Positions 35,117 to 43,307 of a stretch of 64,000 nt of DNA are shown piece after piece. Under the pieces are notes generated by a model. That model did no database searches and was not told the origin of the DNA. It saw only the letters and a program-made list of their open reading frames with translations. Every line of letters begins with the position of its first letter. Within the stretch, counting starts at the first letter, position 1. A program made the translations under genes and the position numbers. The stretch is taken from positions 138,926-202,925 of the forward strand of contig JAGVRI010000001.1 in NCBI GenBank assembly GCA_018606645.1, read 5' to 3'. This DNA comes from Chloroflexota bacterium. Its GTDB lineage: Bacteria; Chloroflexota; Anaerolineae; JAAYZQ01.

Positions 35117-36199
35117 TCATATCCAGCGGGGTTGACTGAGGACCTGCAACCGCGCGGCCAGGACCTGCGCGGCGGCGGCGAGGTTGCGCAGTTCTTGCGA
35201 CAGCCGCTCCGCCTCGGCGATGCTAGCCCTCAGATCGGGCGGGGTTTCGGCCAGACGGTCAGACGGCCGGGCCGAGGGTTCCGGTTGAGCGGGGCTCCGC
35301 TCCCGAAGCCCCTGAATAAGCTGCGCATTGGTCCATGCCACTGCAGCGAAATCGGCCAGGAGGCCCAGCAGATACCGGTCGTTCTCGCTGAAGGTGCGGC
35401 TGGGTTTGGCATCCACCCCCAGCGCCCCGATGGTCTTGTCTTTCGTCCGCAACGGCACGACCAGGCGCCAGACCGGCTCCGGACCTCGCCCTTCCTGTGA
35501 AGCAGCAGCCTTACCGCTTTGAATGACCTGCTGGGCGAGGGGATCGGCTCCGGGCTGTTGGACACACATGGCCCGCGGATCGGAAGGCCCGCGCACGGCG
35601 CGGGTCTCGATCTGTCGGGTCTGCGAGTTGATCAGGAAGAGCTGCCCACAGGCGGCCTCGGTGAGATAGATCGCCGCTTCCACCGAGACCCGCATCACCT
35701 CCTCGGGGTCGTGCAAGGCGGTCAGTGCCTTGCCGATGTTACACAGGCTATGGAGTTGACGGACCCGCTCTTCCAGATGTCGGCTGAGTTCGATGCCTTC
35801 CTGGAGATGTTTCGTTTCGCGGCGCAGCCGTTGCTCGACGAGCGCTCGCTCGACTGAGGCCAGCATCTCGTGGATCTCGTACGGCTTGACGATATAGTCT
35901 TTCACCCCCAGGCGGAAGGCCTGGATGGCCGCCTGTTCAGAACCGTAGAAGGTGGTGAGGATCACCGCGGATGGGATCTTTTCCCGGCGCAATGCCTCGA
36001 TCAATTCCAGGCCGGACATGCGGGGCATCTTGAGATCGGTGATGATCAGGTCGGGCTGTTCGGCGCGCGCCTTCTCCAGGCCCTCTTTCCCGTCCATGGC
36101 GGTGATCACTTCGTATCCCTCCGGACGCAGGACGCTATCGGCCAGGAACAGCAGATTCTCCCGTCGATCATCAATCACCAGGATCTTTTCCCCGCTCAT
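35117..36199 (-). CDS. response regulator with C-terminal GAF domain
   Basis: Residues 1-120 form a receiver (ILVIDDRRENL acidic pocket, LIITDLKMPRMSG with the phospho-Asp, VILTTFYGS, KDYIVKPYE with the conserved Lys). A coiled segment follows, then a GAF domain at about 150-305 (QLHSLCNIGKALTALHDPEEVM, LVVPLRTKDKTIGALGVDA), and a helical tail. There is no kinase or DNA-binding domain, so output must be through the GAF domain or a partner. The start giving MSGEKILVIDD was preferred; four more in-frame codons lie upstream. No kinase gene is adjacent. Confidence 0.88.
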   Translation of the reverse strand: MSGEKILVIDDRRENLLFLADSVLRPEGYEVITAMDGKEGLEKARAEQPDLIITDLKMPRMSGLELIEALRREKIPSAVILTTFYGSEQAAIQAFRLGVKDYIVKPYEIHEMLASVERALVEQRLRRETKHLQEGIELSRHLEERVRQLHSLCNIGKALTALHDPEEVMRVSVEAAIYLTEAACGQLFLINSQTRQIETRAVRGPSDPRAMCVQQPGADPLAQQVIQSGKAAASQEGRGPEPVWRLVVPLRTKDKTIGALGVDAKPSRTFSENDRYLLGLLADFAAVAWTNAQLIQGLRERSPAQPEPSARPSDRLAETPPDLRASIAEAERLSQELRNLAAAAQVLAARLQVLSQPRWI

Positions 36200-36323
36200 C
36201 GTGCCCCCCATCCGCTAGACAACGCTCTGGGTCTCCCTCCCAAAACGCCTGAAGTATAGCAGATTTCAGAATTCTTGGCAATCGCCCATGGATCGAATGG
36301 TAAGGAAGTGCCTCCGAAGGCGT

Positions 36324-36370
36324 CGCCTGAAGGCTCCACTCCCTCGGCCCCGGAGTCGAGGCTTGAGGCG
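36324..36370. repeat. family 1 palindromic repeat, inverted orientation
   Basis: CGCCTGAAGGCTCCACTCC and GGAGTCGAGGCTTGAGGCG form a 19-bp stem around a 9-nt loop, upstream of the S74 remnant. Confidence 0.8.
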
Positions 36371-36412
36371 GATTCTCTGGGTGGTTGAGCCCGGTTTCTC
36401 ACCGCAGGGTAG

Positions 36413-36847
36413 ACCGCCAACAGACTGGGCAATGAGCATGGCAAGTCCTCCAAGACGAAGGAGAACCTGGCCCCGGCCGACACGCGCGCCATCCTGGAGA
36501 AGCTGGCTTCGCTGCCGGTGGTCGAGTACAACCTGAAGAGCCAGGACCCCTCGGTGCGGCACATCGGCATGGTGGCTCAGGATTTCGCCACGTTCGGCTA
36601 CGGGGAGAGCGACAAGGCGATCAATACGCAGGACGCGGACGGGGTGATGATGGCTGCCATCCAGGCGCTCTACGCCGAGAACCAGAGCCTGAAGGCGGAG
36701 AACGCCGCCCAGCAGGCCCAAATCGACGCCCTGCTGGCGCGCATCGCGGCGCTGGAGGGGAGAAAACACCCCCTCGGCCTGGTCTTAGCCGGCGGAGTGT
36801 TCCTGCTCGGCCTGGGGGTGATCTGGGCGTCGCAGCACAGGCAATAG
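36413..36847 (+). pseudogene. 5'-truncated Peptidase_S74 (intramolecular chaperone) protein remnant
   Basis: The frame opens right after a TAG at 36410 with no start codon and reads straight into the S74 core: LGNEHGKSSKTKENLAPADT, then EKLASLPVVEYNLKSQD, VRHIGMVAQDFATFGYG and DGVMMAAIQALY. A coiled-coil (LKAENAAQQAQIDALLARIA) and one membrane helix follow. In intact proteins the S74 domain is the C-terminal autocleaving trimerisation chaperone of tail-spike or adhesin-like fibres. Here the fibre part is missing, so this is probably a decayed gene; internal initiation at the GTG at 36518 cannot be excluded. Confidence 0.7.
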
Positions 36848-36857
36848 GATGAATTGC

Positions 36858-36893
36858 GGAGGCCGTGCTTCGGCCTGCCGAAGCGCGGCCTCC
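36858..36893. terminator. 17-bp stem-loop between convergent S74 remnant and EthD gene
   Basis: Arms at 36858-36874 and 36877-36893 (GGAGGCCG... / ...CGGCCTCC) pair at 16 of 17 positions with a 2-nt tip. No clear T-run on either side; probably a bidirectional terminator. Confidence 0.55.
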
Positions 36894-36907
36894 CCAGACC
36901 CTGTTTC

Positions 36908-37219
36908 CTAGATTTTCACTTCACTGATCTGAATCACCGGCTGGATGTCGGTGTAGTTCGGGATGTCGGCCATGATCTCTGGCGCGTGAGGCCCGAAGGA
37001 AGCCTGAAAGTCCTCCACCGAATCGAAGTAGAGATGGCCCATGGCGATATAGAGCGCCCGAGAGCCGGGGTCCATGCCGCTCAATCCCTGTTCGACCGCC
37101 ACGCCGCGCAACACCGCCCCCACCTTGCCCTGAACCAGCGGGATGTGCTTGTTGCAATAGTACTCCATGTCGAACCGTTTGCCTTCTTCGTTGGGATACA
37201 ACACGCTGACCTTGATCAT
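36908..37219 (-). CDS. EthD-family protein
   Basis: The 103-residue protein fits the EthD ferredoxin-like fold: MIKVSVLYPNEEGKRFDMEYYCNKH at the start with the YYxxxHxPL pattern, and VEDFQASFGPHAPEIMADIPNYT near the end. EthD-like proteins are small dimeric alpha-beta barrels of uncertain role, some acting in ether or aromatic degradation. The ATG has a GGAAGGGTG site. The frame remains open far upstream but that part overlaps the promoter and lacks family homology. Confidence 0.85.
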   Translation of the reverse strand: MIKVSVLYPNEEGKRFDMEYYCNKHIPLVQGKVGAVLRGVAVEQGLSGMDPGSRALYIAMGHLYFDSVEDFQASFGPHAPEIMADIPNYTDIQPVIQISEVKI

Positions 37220-37418
37220 GAGTTCACCCTTCCTTTCTGTCAAATTCTGGGCCGCTGGCCCGATGTTGGTTGCGCGAACCGCTCCGGCCCGTTCGGCCAG
37301 ATCGTCGCCCTGAACCCCTTTGGGAGAGCCGCCTCGAAGGCAACCGACGCCCCATGCACATGACTGCCGAAGGCATGGAGAGTAGATGTCACAGGCGATA
37401 GAGTTCCTGCTCAGTAAT

Positions 37419-37447
37419 ATTATACACCACCAGCCGCCTTCTGTCAA
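37419..37447 (-). promoter_or_regulatory. perfect consensus promoter upstream of the EthD gene
   Basis: On the minus strand TTGACA (37447-37442), 17-bp spacer, TATAAT (37424-37419). Transcription from about 37412 gives a leader of about 190 nt before the EthD ATG, with no other recognisable gene in it. Confidence 0.75.
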
Positions 37448-37495
37448 TGCCCCAAAAACGCGCTTTCAGGACTGTTGCCCGGTCCGCCACCCTGT

Positions 37496-37557
37496 GGGAT
37501 TGGAGGCTTCAGCCGGAACGGAATCACGTAGAATCCAGCGAAAGCTTCCACTCCTGG
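37496..37557. repeat. family 1 palindromic repeat, weak copy
   Basis: GGATTGGAGGCTTCAGCCGG and AGCGAAAGCTTCCACTCCTG are degenerate arms separated by about 20 nt. The 451-bp gap 37220-37670 otherwise contains only the two divergent promoters and the EthD leader. Confidence 0.45.
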
Positions 37558-37635
37558 GCTGGTGCGCAAAGCCGCAGCGGCCTATCAACCTACTTGGCAA
37601 CAGCCGTACGGTGAATGCAACGGTGCGGGTTCCCG

Positions 37636-37664
37636 TTGCTCTCCGGTCCGGGCCATAGTATAAT
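37636..37664 (+). promoter_or_regulatory. promoter of rtcA giving a leaderless transcript
   Basis: TTGCTC (37636-37641), 17-bp spacer, TATAAT (37659-37664). The A of the rtcA ATG at 37671 is at the expected +1 position, and no ribosome site precedes it. Confidence 0.75.
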
Positions 37665-37670
37665 GGCGGC

Positions 37671-38750
37671 ATGTTGACCATTGACGGTTCGTACGGCGAG
37701 GGCGGAGGCCAGGTGTTGCGCACCAGCCTGGCGTTGTCAGCCATCACCGGACAGGCGGTGCGCCTCGAACAGATCCGCGCCGGACGGCGCAAGCCGGGCC
37801 TCCAGCCCCAACACCTGGCCAGCGTGCGGGCCATCGCCAAGATCTGCGACGCCGAGGTCGAGGGCGCCAAACTGGATTCCCAAACCCTGACCTTCGTGCC
37901 CCGCACGGCGCCCCAGGCCGGCGCCTACACCTTTGACGTGGCCCAGGCGGCCAAGGGGGGCAGCGCCGGTTCGGTGAGCCTCATCCTGCAGACGATCTTG
38001 CTGCCCCTCGCTCTGGCCTCAGGAACCTCGCGCGTCACGCTACGCGGCGGAACCCATGTCGCCTGGAGCCCACCCTTCGACTATGTCAAACACGTCTACC
38101 TGCCTATGCTGAAACGGATGGGACTGAGGGCCAAAGCCCACATCCGCCGCTGGGGATGGTATCCACTAGGAGGCGGCGAGATCGAGTGCGTCATCGAGGG
38201 CCTGGGATCTGGTGACAACGGCAATCAAGGAGAGCAGGGGCTGACCGGTCTCACGTTGCGCGAGCGGGGCCAACTCCTGCGGGTGCGAGGTCTATCGGCC
38301 AGCAGCAATCTGCCCAAGCATATCCGTATGCGCCAGGAAGCGGCTGCGCTCCAGGCACTCCGTTCCGCCGGAGTGAATGCCCACCTCGAGGTGGTGGATG
38401 CGCCCGCCCAGGGCCAGGGCACGGTTGTCTTTCTCTGGGCCGAATTCGAGGAGGTGATCGCCGGCTTTAGCTCGCTGGGAGAGCGAGGAAAACCGGCCGA
38501 GCGCGTCGCCGAAGAAGCGGTCCGGGACCTGCTCGACTATCTGCACAGCCAGGCGGCTCTCGATCGGCATCTAGCTGACCAGTTGGTGTTACCGATGGCC
38601 CTCGCCCGCAGCCCTTCTCATTTCACGACCGAGCGCGTTACCCAACACCTGTTGACCAACGGCTGGGTGGTGAATCAATTCTGGCCGGGTCGGGTGCGGT
38701 TCGAAGGCGAGGAAGGCCAGCCAGGAGCCTGCTGGGTCAATCCCGGCTAG
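37671..38750 (+). CDS. rtcA: RNA 3'-terminal phosphate cyclase
   Basis: RtcA converts an RNA 3'-phosphate to a 2',3'-cyclic phosphate using ATP through a covalent His-AMP intermediate. The 359-residue protein begins LTIDGSYGEGGGQVLRTSLALS and contains RAGRRKPGLQPQHL and GGSAGSVSLILQT. The active-site His is in the C-terminal SPSHFTTERVTQHLLTNGW region (signature HxxTN-like). No rtcB or RtcR-type regulator is nearby. The mRNA appears leaderless. It converges on the HerA-like gene, 15 bp away. Confidence 0.95.
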   Translation: MLTIDGSYGEGGGQVLRTSLALSAITGQAVRLEQIRAGRRKPGLQPQHLASVRAIAKICDAEVEGAKLDSQTLTFVPRTAPQAGAYTFDVAQAAKGGSAGSVSLILQTILLPLALASGTSRVTLRGGTHVAWSPPFDYVKHVYLPMLKRMGLRAKAHIRRWGWYPLGGGEIECVIEGLGSGDNGNQGEQGLTGLTLRERGQLLRVRGLSASSNLPKHIRMRQEAAALQALRSAGVNAHLEVVDAPAQGQGTVVFLWAEFEEVIAGFSSLGERGKPAERVAEEAVRDLLDYLHSQAALDRHLADQLVLPMALARSPSHFTTERVTQHLLTNGWVVNQFWPGRVRFEGEEGQPGACWVNPG

Positions 38751-38765
38751 GTCTTCTCGGATGGC

Positions 38766-41330
38766 TTACACCGGTTCGGCGACGAACAAGGGGGTCGAGA
38801 TCACCTGCCCGGCAACCGTGACCTCCCAGTGCGGCACCCAGGCCAATGCCAACAAATTGACTTGGATATCGGTGCGCCGGGGTTGGATCTGGATCTCCTC
38901 CACCACATCGATCCGCTCCCTCCACCTTGCAGTGAGTTCGTCGAGCGCCTGCTGAGCCTCCTTCTCCAGTTGCTCGATCTGCTCCTTGAGTTCGCGGATC
39001 GTCTTTTCCGACTCTTGCACATCTGCCTTGGCCTGCTGGGTCATTCGCCGCTTGCGACTGGCGCTGGACAGCCCGCGGGTGACCCGCCGGCGCGTGAACA
39101 CGCCCAGCAGCGTTTCGGCCCCGGAGAGCAGCTCCTCCTGCTTCCGCGCGCTCAGCTCCTCCCTATCCATCTCCAGTTCCTGTTCCTCCCGCCGCAGCTT
39201 TTCCTCAAGACGGGCGCGTTGCGTCCTGTAGCGATCCTCGATCTTTTGCGCCTCCGCGTCGCGCGCTTTCTCCGCCGCTTCCCGGCAACGCCGCTGAAAG
39301 GCGCTGTCGCTTTCGTCCGGCATGGAATAAAGCTTCAGATGAGGGTTGTACCGCAGGGTGAACGACGAGTGATAGAAGAGATGGTCGCCAAACTCCTTCT
39401 GGAGCCGGGTGAAGCGGTCGGCTGAACCGATCCCTGCCGGCAATTCCGCATACCAGGCCTCCGGTTCAGCCTCATGGGTGAGATCGCGTTTCTCCCATCG
39501 GATCTGCCCGGAAGTCCAATCCACCGGTCCCTCTCCGCTCAGCGGCACGAGATAGGCCACCTCCTGGACAAAGGTCTGCCGGCTGGCAGTGTGGGCATAG
39601 CGGATCGTGGCCAGCCCCAGAAGGGCCGGCCGATAGACCAGACGACCCTCGGCCTGGCTCAGCGCTTGCGCCAGGGCCTTGTATTCGTTAGCCAGCCGGG
39701 CGGTAGCCTCCCGAACCGACATCTGCTTGGGCAAAAAGACCTGCCGCGCCGATGAGGGGAGCTGCGGGGGCATCTGGCGATAGCCTGGGGTCACTTCCGG
39801 CGGGGCGGAAGGAGCCACTGGCGGAGGCTGCGCGCTGACCGGGCCAGCAGGGGCCGGGGTTGGCTGAGGGCTGACCCCAGCCGGAGCCGTGACTCGTGGA
39901 GGAACCGCCGCTGCTGGCGCCTGCGCGCTGACCAGTTCCCGCACCTGATCGCGGGTCAGCGGTCCACGCAGGTAGCTCATCGCCCACCGGGTGTAGAACA
40001 CGGTCGGCTTGTCTTCATGGACGTTGTGCAGCAAAAAGACCCGGGGCTGGATGGAGGAGATCATTCGATCAAAGGTAGCGCGGCTGAAGCCGCCCTTCCC
40101 CGCCTCGACCCCCTCCAGCCCATCCAGCAGCCGTTGCTTGTCGCGATCGGCCTGCATCCGACCGATGAACCAGGTTCCGGCATTGGACAACGCCTTGTAG
40201 TCCAAATCCACCGGGTTTTGGGTCGCCAGAACCAGCCCCAGGCCAAAGGCGCGCGCCTGTTTGAGCAGGGTGAGCATCGGCCGCTTGGTCGGCGGATTGC
40301 CCGGATAGGGCGGCAGATAGCCGAACACCTCATCCATGTACAGGATGGCCCGCAGGCTGGTCGTGCCGCTCTGGGCGCGCACCCAACCGACCACCTGCTC
40401 CAGCAGCAAGGTGACAAAGAACTGTCGCTCCGCTTCTGACAAATGAGCAATGTAGAGAATGCTGACCTGGGGTTTGCCCGAAGGACTGTACAACAGCCGA
40501 TCGATGTTGAGCGGTTGCCCCACCATCCAATCGGAAAAGGTGGGGGAAGCGATCAGCCCATTCAGCAGCATGGCCAGGCCCAGACGATCTTTCTCCGGGA
40601 AGAAGGTATCCACCGGAAAGATGCCCAGTTGGGTGAAGGGCGGCTTTTGCACGCGCAGGATCAACTGCGCCAGGTCCAGGTCCTGACCAGAGCGCCAGGC
40701 ATGTTCCAGGATGTTGCTCAGCAGGATATATTCCCGGCTGCGCACCGGATCGGCCTCAATGCCGACCAACCCCAACAGGGCAGAGACGATGCTGCCGATT
40801 CGGTCGCGGAGCAGTTCAGCATCGGTGTCCCATGAGAGGGGCGGCACTTTGAACGAGTCCAGGATGCTCACCTGGTATCCAGCCCGGCTCCCCGGGGTGT
40901 AGAGGACGAAATCGGCTGCCTCTTTCAGACGACGGATGCGCTCCGGGCCCTGTCCGGAATTAGCCAGTCCGTTGCGCCATTGATCGGCGGTCTTGACCGC
41001 GTAGGCGTCCAGCTCCATCCCTTTGCGACGGGCGTCATCGGGGTTGATCCAGGGACGGAAATCCTCGGGGCGCAGGTCGGGAAAGGTGAGAAAGAGGTTG
41101 GTCATATCTCCCTTGGGGTCAATGACCAGCGATGGCACTCCATCCAGAGCTGCTTCCTCCAACAGGACGATCCCCAGGCCGGTTTTGCCGCTGCCGGTCA
41201 TGCCGACGATCACCCCGTGGGTAGTGAGATCGCGAGCGTCATAATACACCGGTTGCGGCAACGTTTGACCGCTGCTCAGGTCAAACTCGCTGCCCACGTA
41301 AAAGCTCGCCAGTTGCTCCTGAATCTCCAT
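38766..41330 (-). CDS. HerA/DUF87-type ATPase with coiled-coil C-terminus
   Basis: The 854-residue protein has a HerA-FtsK-family ATPase in its N-terminal 470 residues: Walker A in VGMTGSGKTGLGIVLLEEA, LVIDPKGDMTNL, Walker B-like AILYMDEVFGYLPP, and an ATQNPVDLDYKALSNAGTWFIGR sensor region. A Pro-rich linker (about 510-560) leads to a C-terminal part with a long coiled coil (about 690-810). Such ATPases are hexameric and may act on DNA or as P-loop pumps in unknown processes; no NurA nuclease gene is near. The ATG follows GGGAGGT. A near-consensus promoter lies just upstream. Confidence 0.85.
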   Translation of the reverse strand: MEIQEQLASFYVGSEFDLSSGQTLPQPVYYDARDLTTHGVIVGMTGSGKTGLGIVLLEEAALDGVPSLVIDPKGDMTNLFLTFPDLRPEDFRPWINPDDARRKGMELDAYAVKTADQWRNGLANSGQGPERIRRLKEAADFVLYTPGSRAGYQVSILDSFKVPPLSWDTDAELLRDRIGSIVSALLGLVGIEADPVRSREYILLSNILEHAWRSGQDLDLAQLILRVQKPPFTQLGIFPVDTFFPEKDRLGLAMLLNGLIASPTFSDWMVGQPLNIDRLLYSPSGKPQVSILYIAHLSEAERQFFVTLLLEQVVGWVRAQSGTTSLRAILYMDEVFGYLPPYPGNPPTKRPMLTLLKQARAFGLGLVLATQNPVDLDYKALSNAGTWFIGRMQADRDKQRLLDGLEGVEAGKGGFSRATFDRMISSIQPRVFLLHNVHEDKPTVFYTRWAMSYLRGPLTRDQVRELVSAQAPAAAVPPRVTAPAGVSPQPTPAPAGPVSAQPPPVAPSAPPEVTPGYRQMPPQLPSSARQVFLPKQMSVREATARLANEYKALAQALSQAEGRLVYRPALLGLATIRYAHTASRQTFVQEVAYLVPLSGEGPVDWTSGQIRWEKRDLTHEAEPEAWYAELPAGIGSADRFTRLQKEFGDHLFYHSSFTLRYNPHLKLYSMPDESDSAFQRRCREAAEKARDAEAQKIEDRYRTQRARLEEKLRREEQELEMDREELSARKQEELLSGAETLLGVFTRRRVTRGLSSASRKRRMTQQAKADVQESEKTIRELKEQIEQLEKEAQQALDELTARWRERIDVVEEIQIQPRRTDIQVNLLALAWVPHWEVTVAGQVISTPLFVAEPV

Positions 41331-41356
41331 CTGTACCTCCCATGGTTGCTGGTCCC

Positions 41357-41385
41357 ATTGTATCAGAGACCCGAAAGAAACGCAA
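41357..41385 (-). promoter_or_regulatory. promoter of the HerA-like gene
   Basis: On the minus strand TTGCGT (41385-41380), 17-bp spacer, TACAAT (41362-41357); start near 41350, leader about 20 nt with GGGAGG. Confidence 0.65.
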
Positions 41386-41533
41386 AACAAAAGGGGTAAC
41401 ACCGGGCGGCGTCACCCCTATCTGACGGACCAAGATGATTTTGAAGCTAGCCGTAGAGCCCCCCCTACCCTTACGGCTATATCATCTCGCCCGTACAGAC
41501 CTACACCAGGCGGAGCCCAAAGCCCCGCAGACC

Positions 41534-41659
41534 TTAATGTTTGGCGTCCCGATGGCCGCCAAAATCGGCTTCATATTGGCGGGTCTCGCTGCGCATCAGA
41601 AACCCGACCAACAAGCCCAAAGTAAAACCGACAATCAAGGCAAACGCGATCTCGGTCAT
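41534..41659 (-). CDS. 41-aa single-pass membrane protein
   Basis: The frame encodes MTEIAFALIVGFTLGLLVGF followed by LMRSETRQYEADFGGHRDAKH: one membrane helix and a charged tail, a plausible membrane-anchored small protein. It has no strong ribosome site, but a near-consensus promoter (41731-41704) points at it with a leader of about 38 nt and no other gene before the HerA-like gene. A plus-strand frame over the same region has no coding character. The function is unknown. Confidence 0.55.
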   Translation of the reverse strand: MTEIAFALIVGFTLGLLVGFLMRSETRQYEADFGGHRDAKH

Positions 41660-41703
41660 TGGTCTGACGTGATGAACAAGGGCTCTAGTGCCATTTATAA
41701 ATA

Positions 41704-41731
41704 ATTATACTCAATCACAAAGATTTGTCAA
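41704..41731 (-). promoter_or_regulatory. promoter at the end of hisS, for the 41-aa protein
   Basis: On the minus strand TTGACA (41731-41726), 16-bp spacer, TATAAT (41709-41704), overlapping the last bases of hisS. Confidence 0.7.
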
Positions 41732-43023
41732 ACCGGAGAGGACGCGTGTTCAACCTGACCAGCTTTGAGCAGTTCGATGGCTTCGGCCGGGGTGCAACTG
41801 CGCTGTTCACCACTCGCCAGCTCTTTCAGGACAACGCGACCGGCGGCCACTTCATCCGGCCCCAGGATGACAACCCAAGGGATCCCTTTCCGGTCGGCGT
41901 ATCGGACCTGTTTGCTCAGGCGTTCCGGCTCCAGATACTGCTCGACGTTGATCCCCGCCCGGCGCAGGCTCGCGGCCAGGGCCAGGGTTTGGCCATAGAG
42001 GTCTGCGCTGAACAGCGTCACTAACGCGCGGCTGGGTGTGGTGGGCAACTTGGGCCGCTTGCCCACCCGCTCCAGGAGCAGTTCGATGATCACATCGCCC
42101 ATGGCAAACCCCACGCCGGGGATGCGATCGCCGCCCACATCGGCCACCAGATTGTCATACCGGCCCCCGCCAAAGATAGCTCGCAACGTGCGGCCGCGAT
42201 CATAGGCCTCAAAGACAGGACCGGTATAGTAATCCAGCCCCCGCACAATGCTGGCATCATAGGTCAGATAGTCGGCCACCCCCAGTGCCTCGGCGGTGGC
42301 GAACACCTGCTGCAATTCCTCCGATTCGCGCCATAGTTCCGAATCGCCGAGGAGGGCGGTCAGGGCATCCAGTTGTCCGGCAGACAGGCCCATCTCTAAC
42401 GCCCAGGCCTGCCACTTGTCCGGCGGCATTCGGTCGCGCCGGTCGATCAGGTGAAAGACCTCCAGGCGCTGCTCAGCGCCGATGCCGATCTCGGCCAGTT
42501 TCTGTTCCATCAGCCGCCGGCTGTTCAGTCGGATGACCACTTCATCCGGCGTCAGTCCCACACTGCGCAGGAACTCGGCGCCGATCGACACGATCTCGCC
42601 GTCGGCGGTGGGCGAATCAGACCCCAGCAGGTCAATGTTCCACTGGAAAAACTCGCGGGTACGCCCTCGCTGAGGTCGTTCGTAGCGCCAGAAAGGACCA
42701 AAGGAATACCACCGCACCGGCAGGACCAGGCTGGCCTGCCGCTGAGCGATCATCCGCGCCAGGGAGGGGGTCAGTTCCGGGCGAAGGGCCAGCTCGTCAC
42801 CGCCTCGGTCCTTGAGGACAAAGGACTGCTCTTTGACCAACTCTTCGCCGCTTTTGGCGGCATAGAGTTCCAACCGCTCCAGGATCGGCGCTTCGTATTC
42901 CTGATAGCCAAACCGCTCCGAGATGGCCCGGATCTTGCCATAGAGCCAATTGCGGAAGGCCATCGCCTCGGGATAGAAATCGCGCGTGCCTTTGACTGCT
43001 TGAATTGCCGTTTTGGTTGCCAT
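41728..43023 (-). CDS. hisS: histidine-tRNA ligase
   Basis: HisS charges tRNA-His. The 431-residue protein has class II motifs: AVKGTRDFYP and QEYEAPILERLELY at the N-terminus, motif 2 in RWYSFGPFWRYERPQRGRTREFFQWN, the His-specific LVRGLDYYTGPVFEA-type segment (here IVRGLDYYTGPVFEA), and motif 3 in GGGRYDNLV with GVGFAMGDV. The C-terminal anticodon-binding domain has WVVILGPDEVAAG. The start is MATKTAIQAVKG; a TATAAT close upstream suggests an almost leaderless mRNA. Confidence 0.97.
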   Translation of the reverse strand: MATKTAIQAVKGTRDFYPEAMAFRNWLYGKIRAISERFGYQEYEAPILERLELYAAKSGEELVKEQSFVLKDRGGDELALRPELTPSLARMIAQRQASLVLPVRWYSFGPFWRYERPQRGRTREFFQWNIDLLGSDSPTADGEIVSIGAEFLRSVGLTPDEVVIRLNSRRLMEQKLAEIGIGAEQRLEVFHLIDRRDRMPPDKWQAWALEMGLSAGQLDALTALLGDSELWRESEELQQVFATAEALGVADYLTYDASIVRGLDYYTGPVFEAYDRGRTLRAIFGGGRYDNLVADVGGDRIPGVGFAMGDVIIELLLERVGKRPKLPTTPSRALVTLFSADLYGQTLALAASLRRAGINVEQYLEPERLSKQVRYADRKGIPWVVILGPDEVAAGRVVLKELASGEQRSCTPAEAIELLKAGQVEHASSPV

Positions 43024-43031
43024 AATTCGCA

Positions 43032-43060
43032 ATTATAGCCGAGTGTCAGGCTTTGCGCAA
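43032..43060 (-). promoter_or_regulatory. promoter of hisS, near-leaderless
   Basis: On the minus strand TTGCGC (43060-43055), 17-bp spacer, TATAAT (43037-43032). The predicted start at about 43025 is two bases before the ATG at 43023. Confidence 0.7.
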
Positions 43061-43143
43061 ATCCATTTCCAAATCTGGCCCTCCCGGATCGACTTCTCCT
43101 CCTCATCCCCCTATCGCTTTCTCCATCGTGAAGTTGATGCGCT

Positions 43144-43195
43144 GGGAGTCGAGCCTTCCGGCGTCTAGGCAACGCCGGCTAAAGCCTTGACTCCC
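43144..43195. repeat. family 1 palindromic repeat
   Basis: GGGAGTCGAGCCTTCCGGCG and GCCGGCTAAAGCCTTGACTC are the arms, followed by a third related fragment GGAGTCAAGCCTC. It lies in the divergent gap between hisS and the GNAT gene. Confidence 0.75.
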
Positions 43196-43247
43196 GGAGT
43201 CAAGCCTCGTGGCGCCCGCCTGGCTTGAGAATTCCCCCTCCGGGTGT

Positions 43248-43276
43248 TTGCCTTTTCTGGCTGAGAATGATACAAT
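43248..43276 (+). promoter_or_regulatory. promoter of the GNAT gene
   Basis: TTGCCT (43248-43253), 17-bp spacer, TACAAT (43271-43276); start near 43283, leader about 25 nt with a GGGG-type site. Confidence 0.6.
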
Positions 43277-43307
43277 TTCGGAGAGCCTATAAGGGGTATG
43301 AAGATAA

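Noticed and set aside
37220-37447. Upstream extension of the EthD reading frame
   Set aside because: It would start at or before the promoter, is rich in Cys and Trp without homology, and a strong ribosome site precedes the internal ATG.
41435-41704. Plus-strand 89-codon frame
   Set aside because: It is antisense to the better supported 41-codon membrane protein and has no hydrophobic or family pattern.
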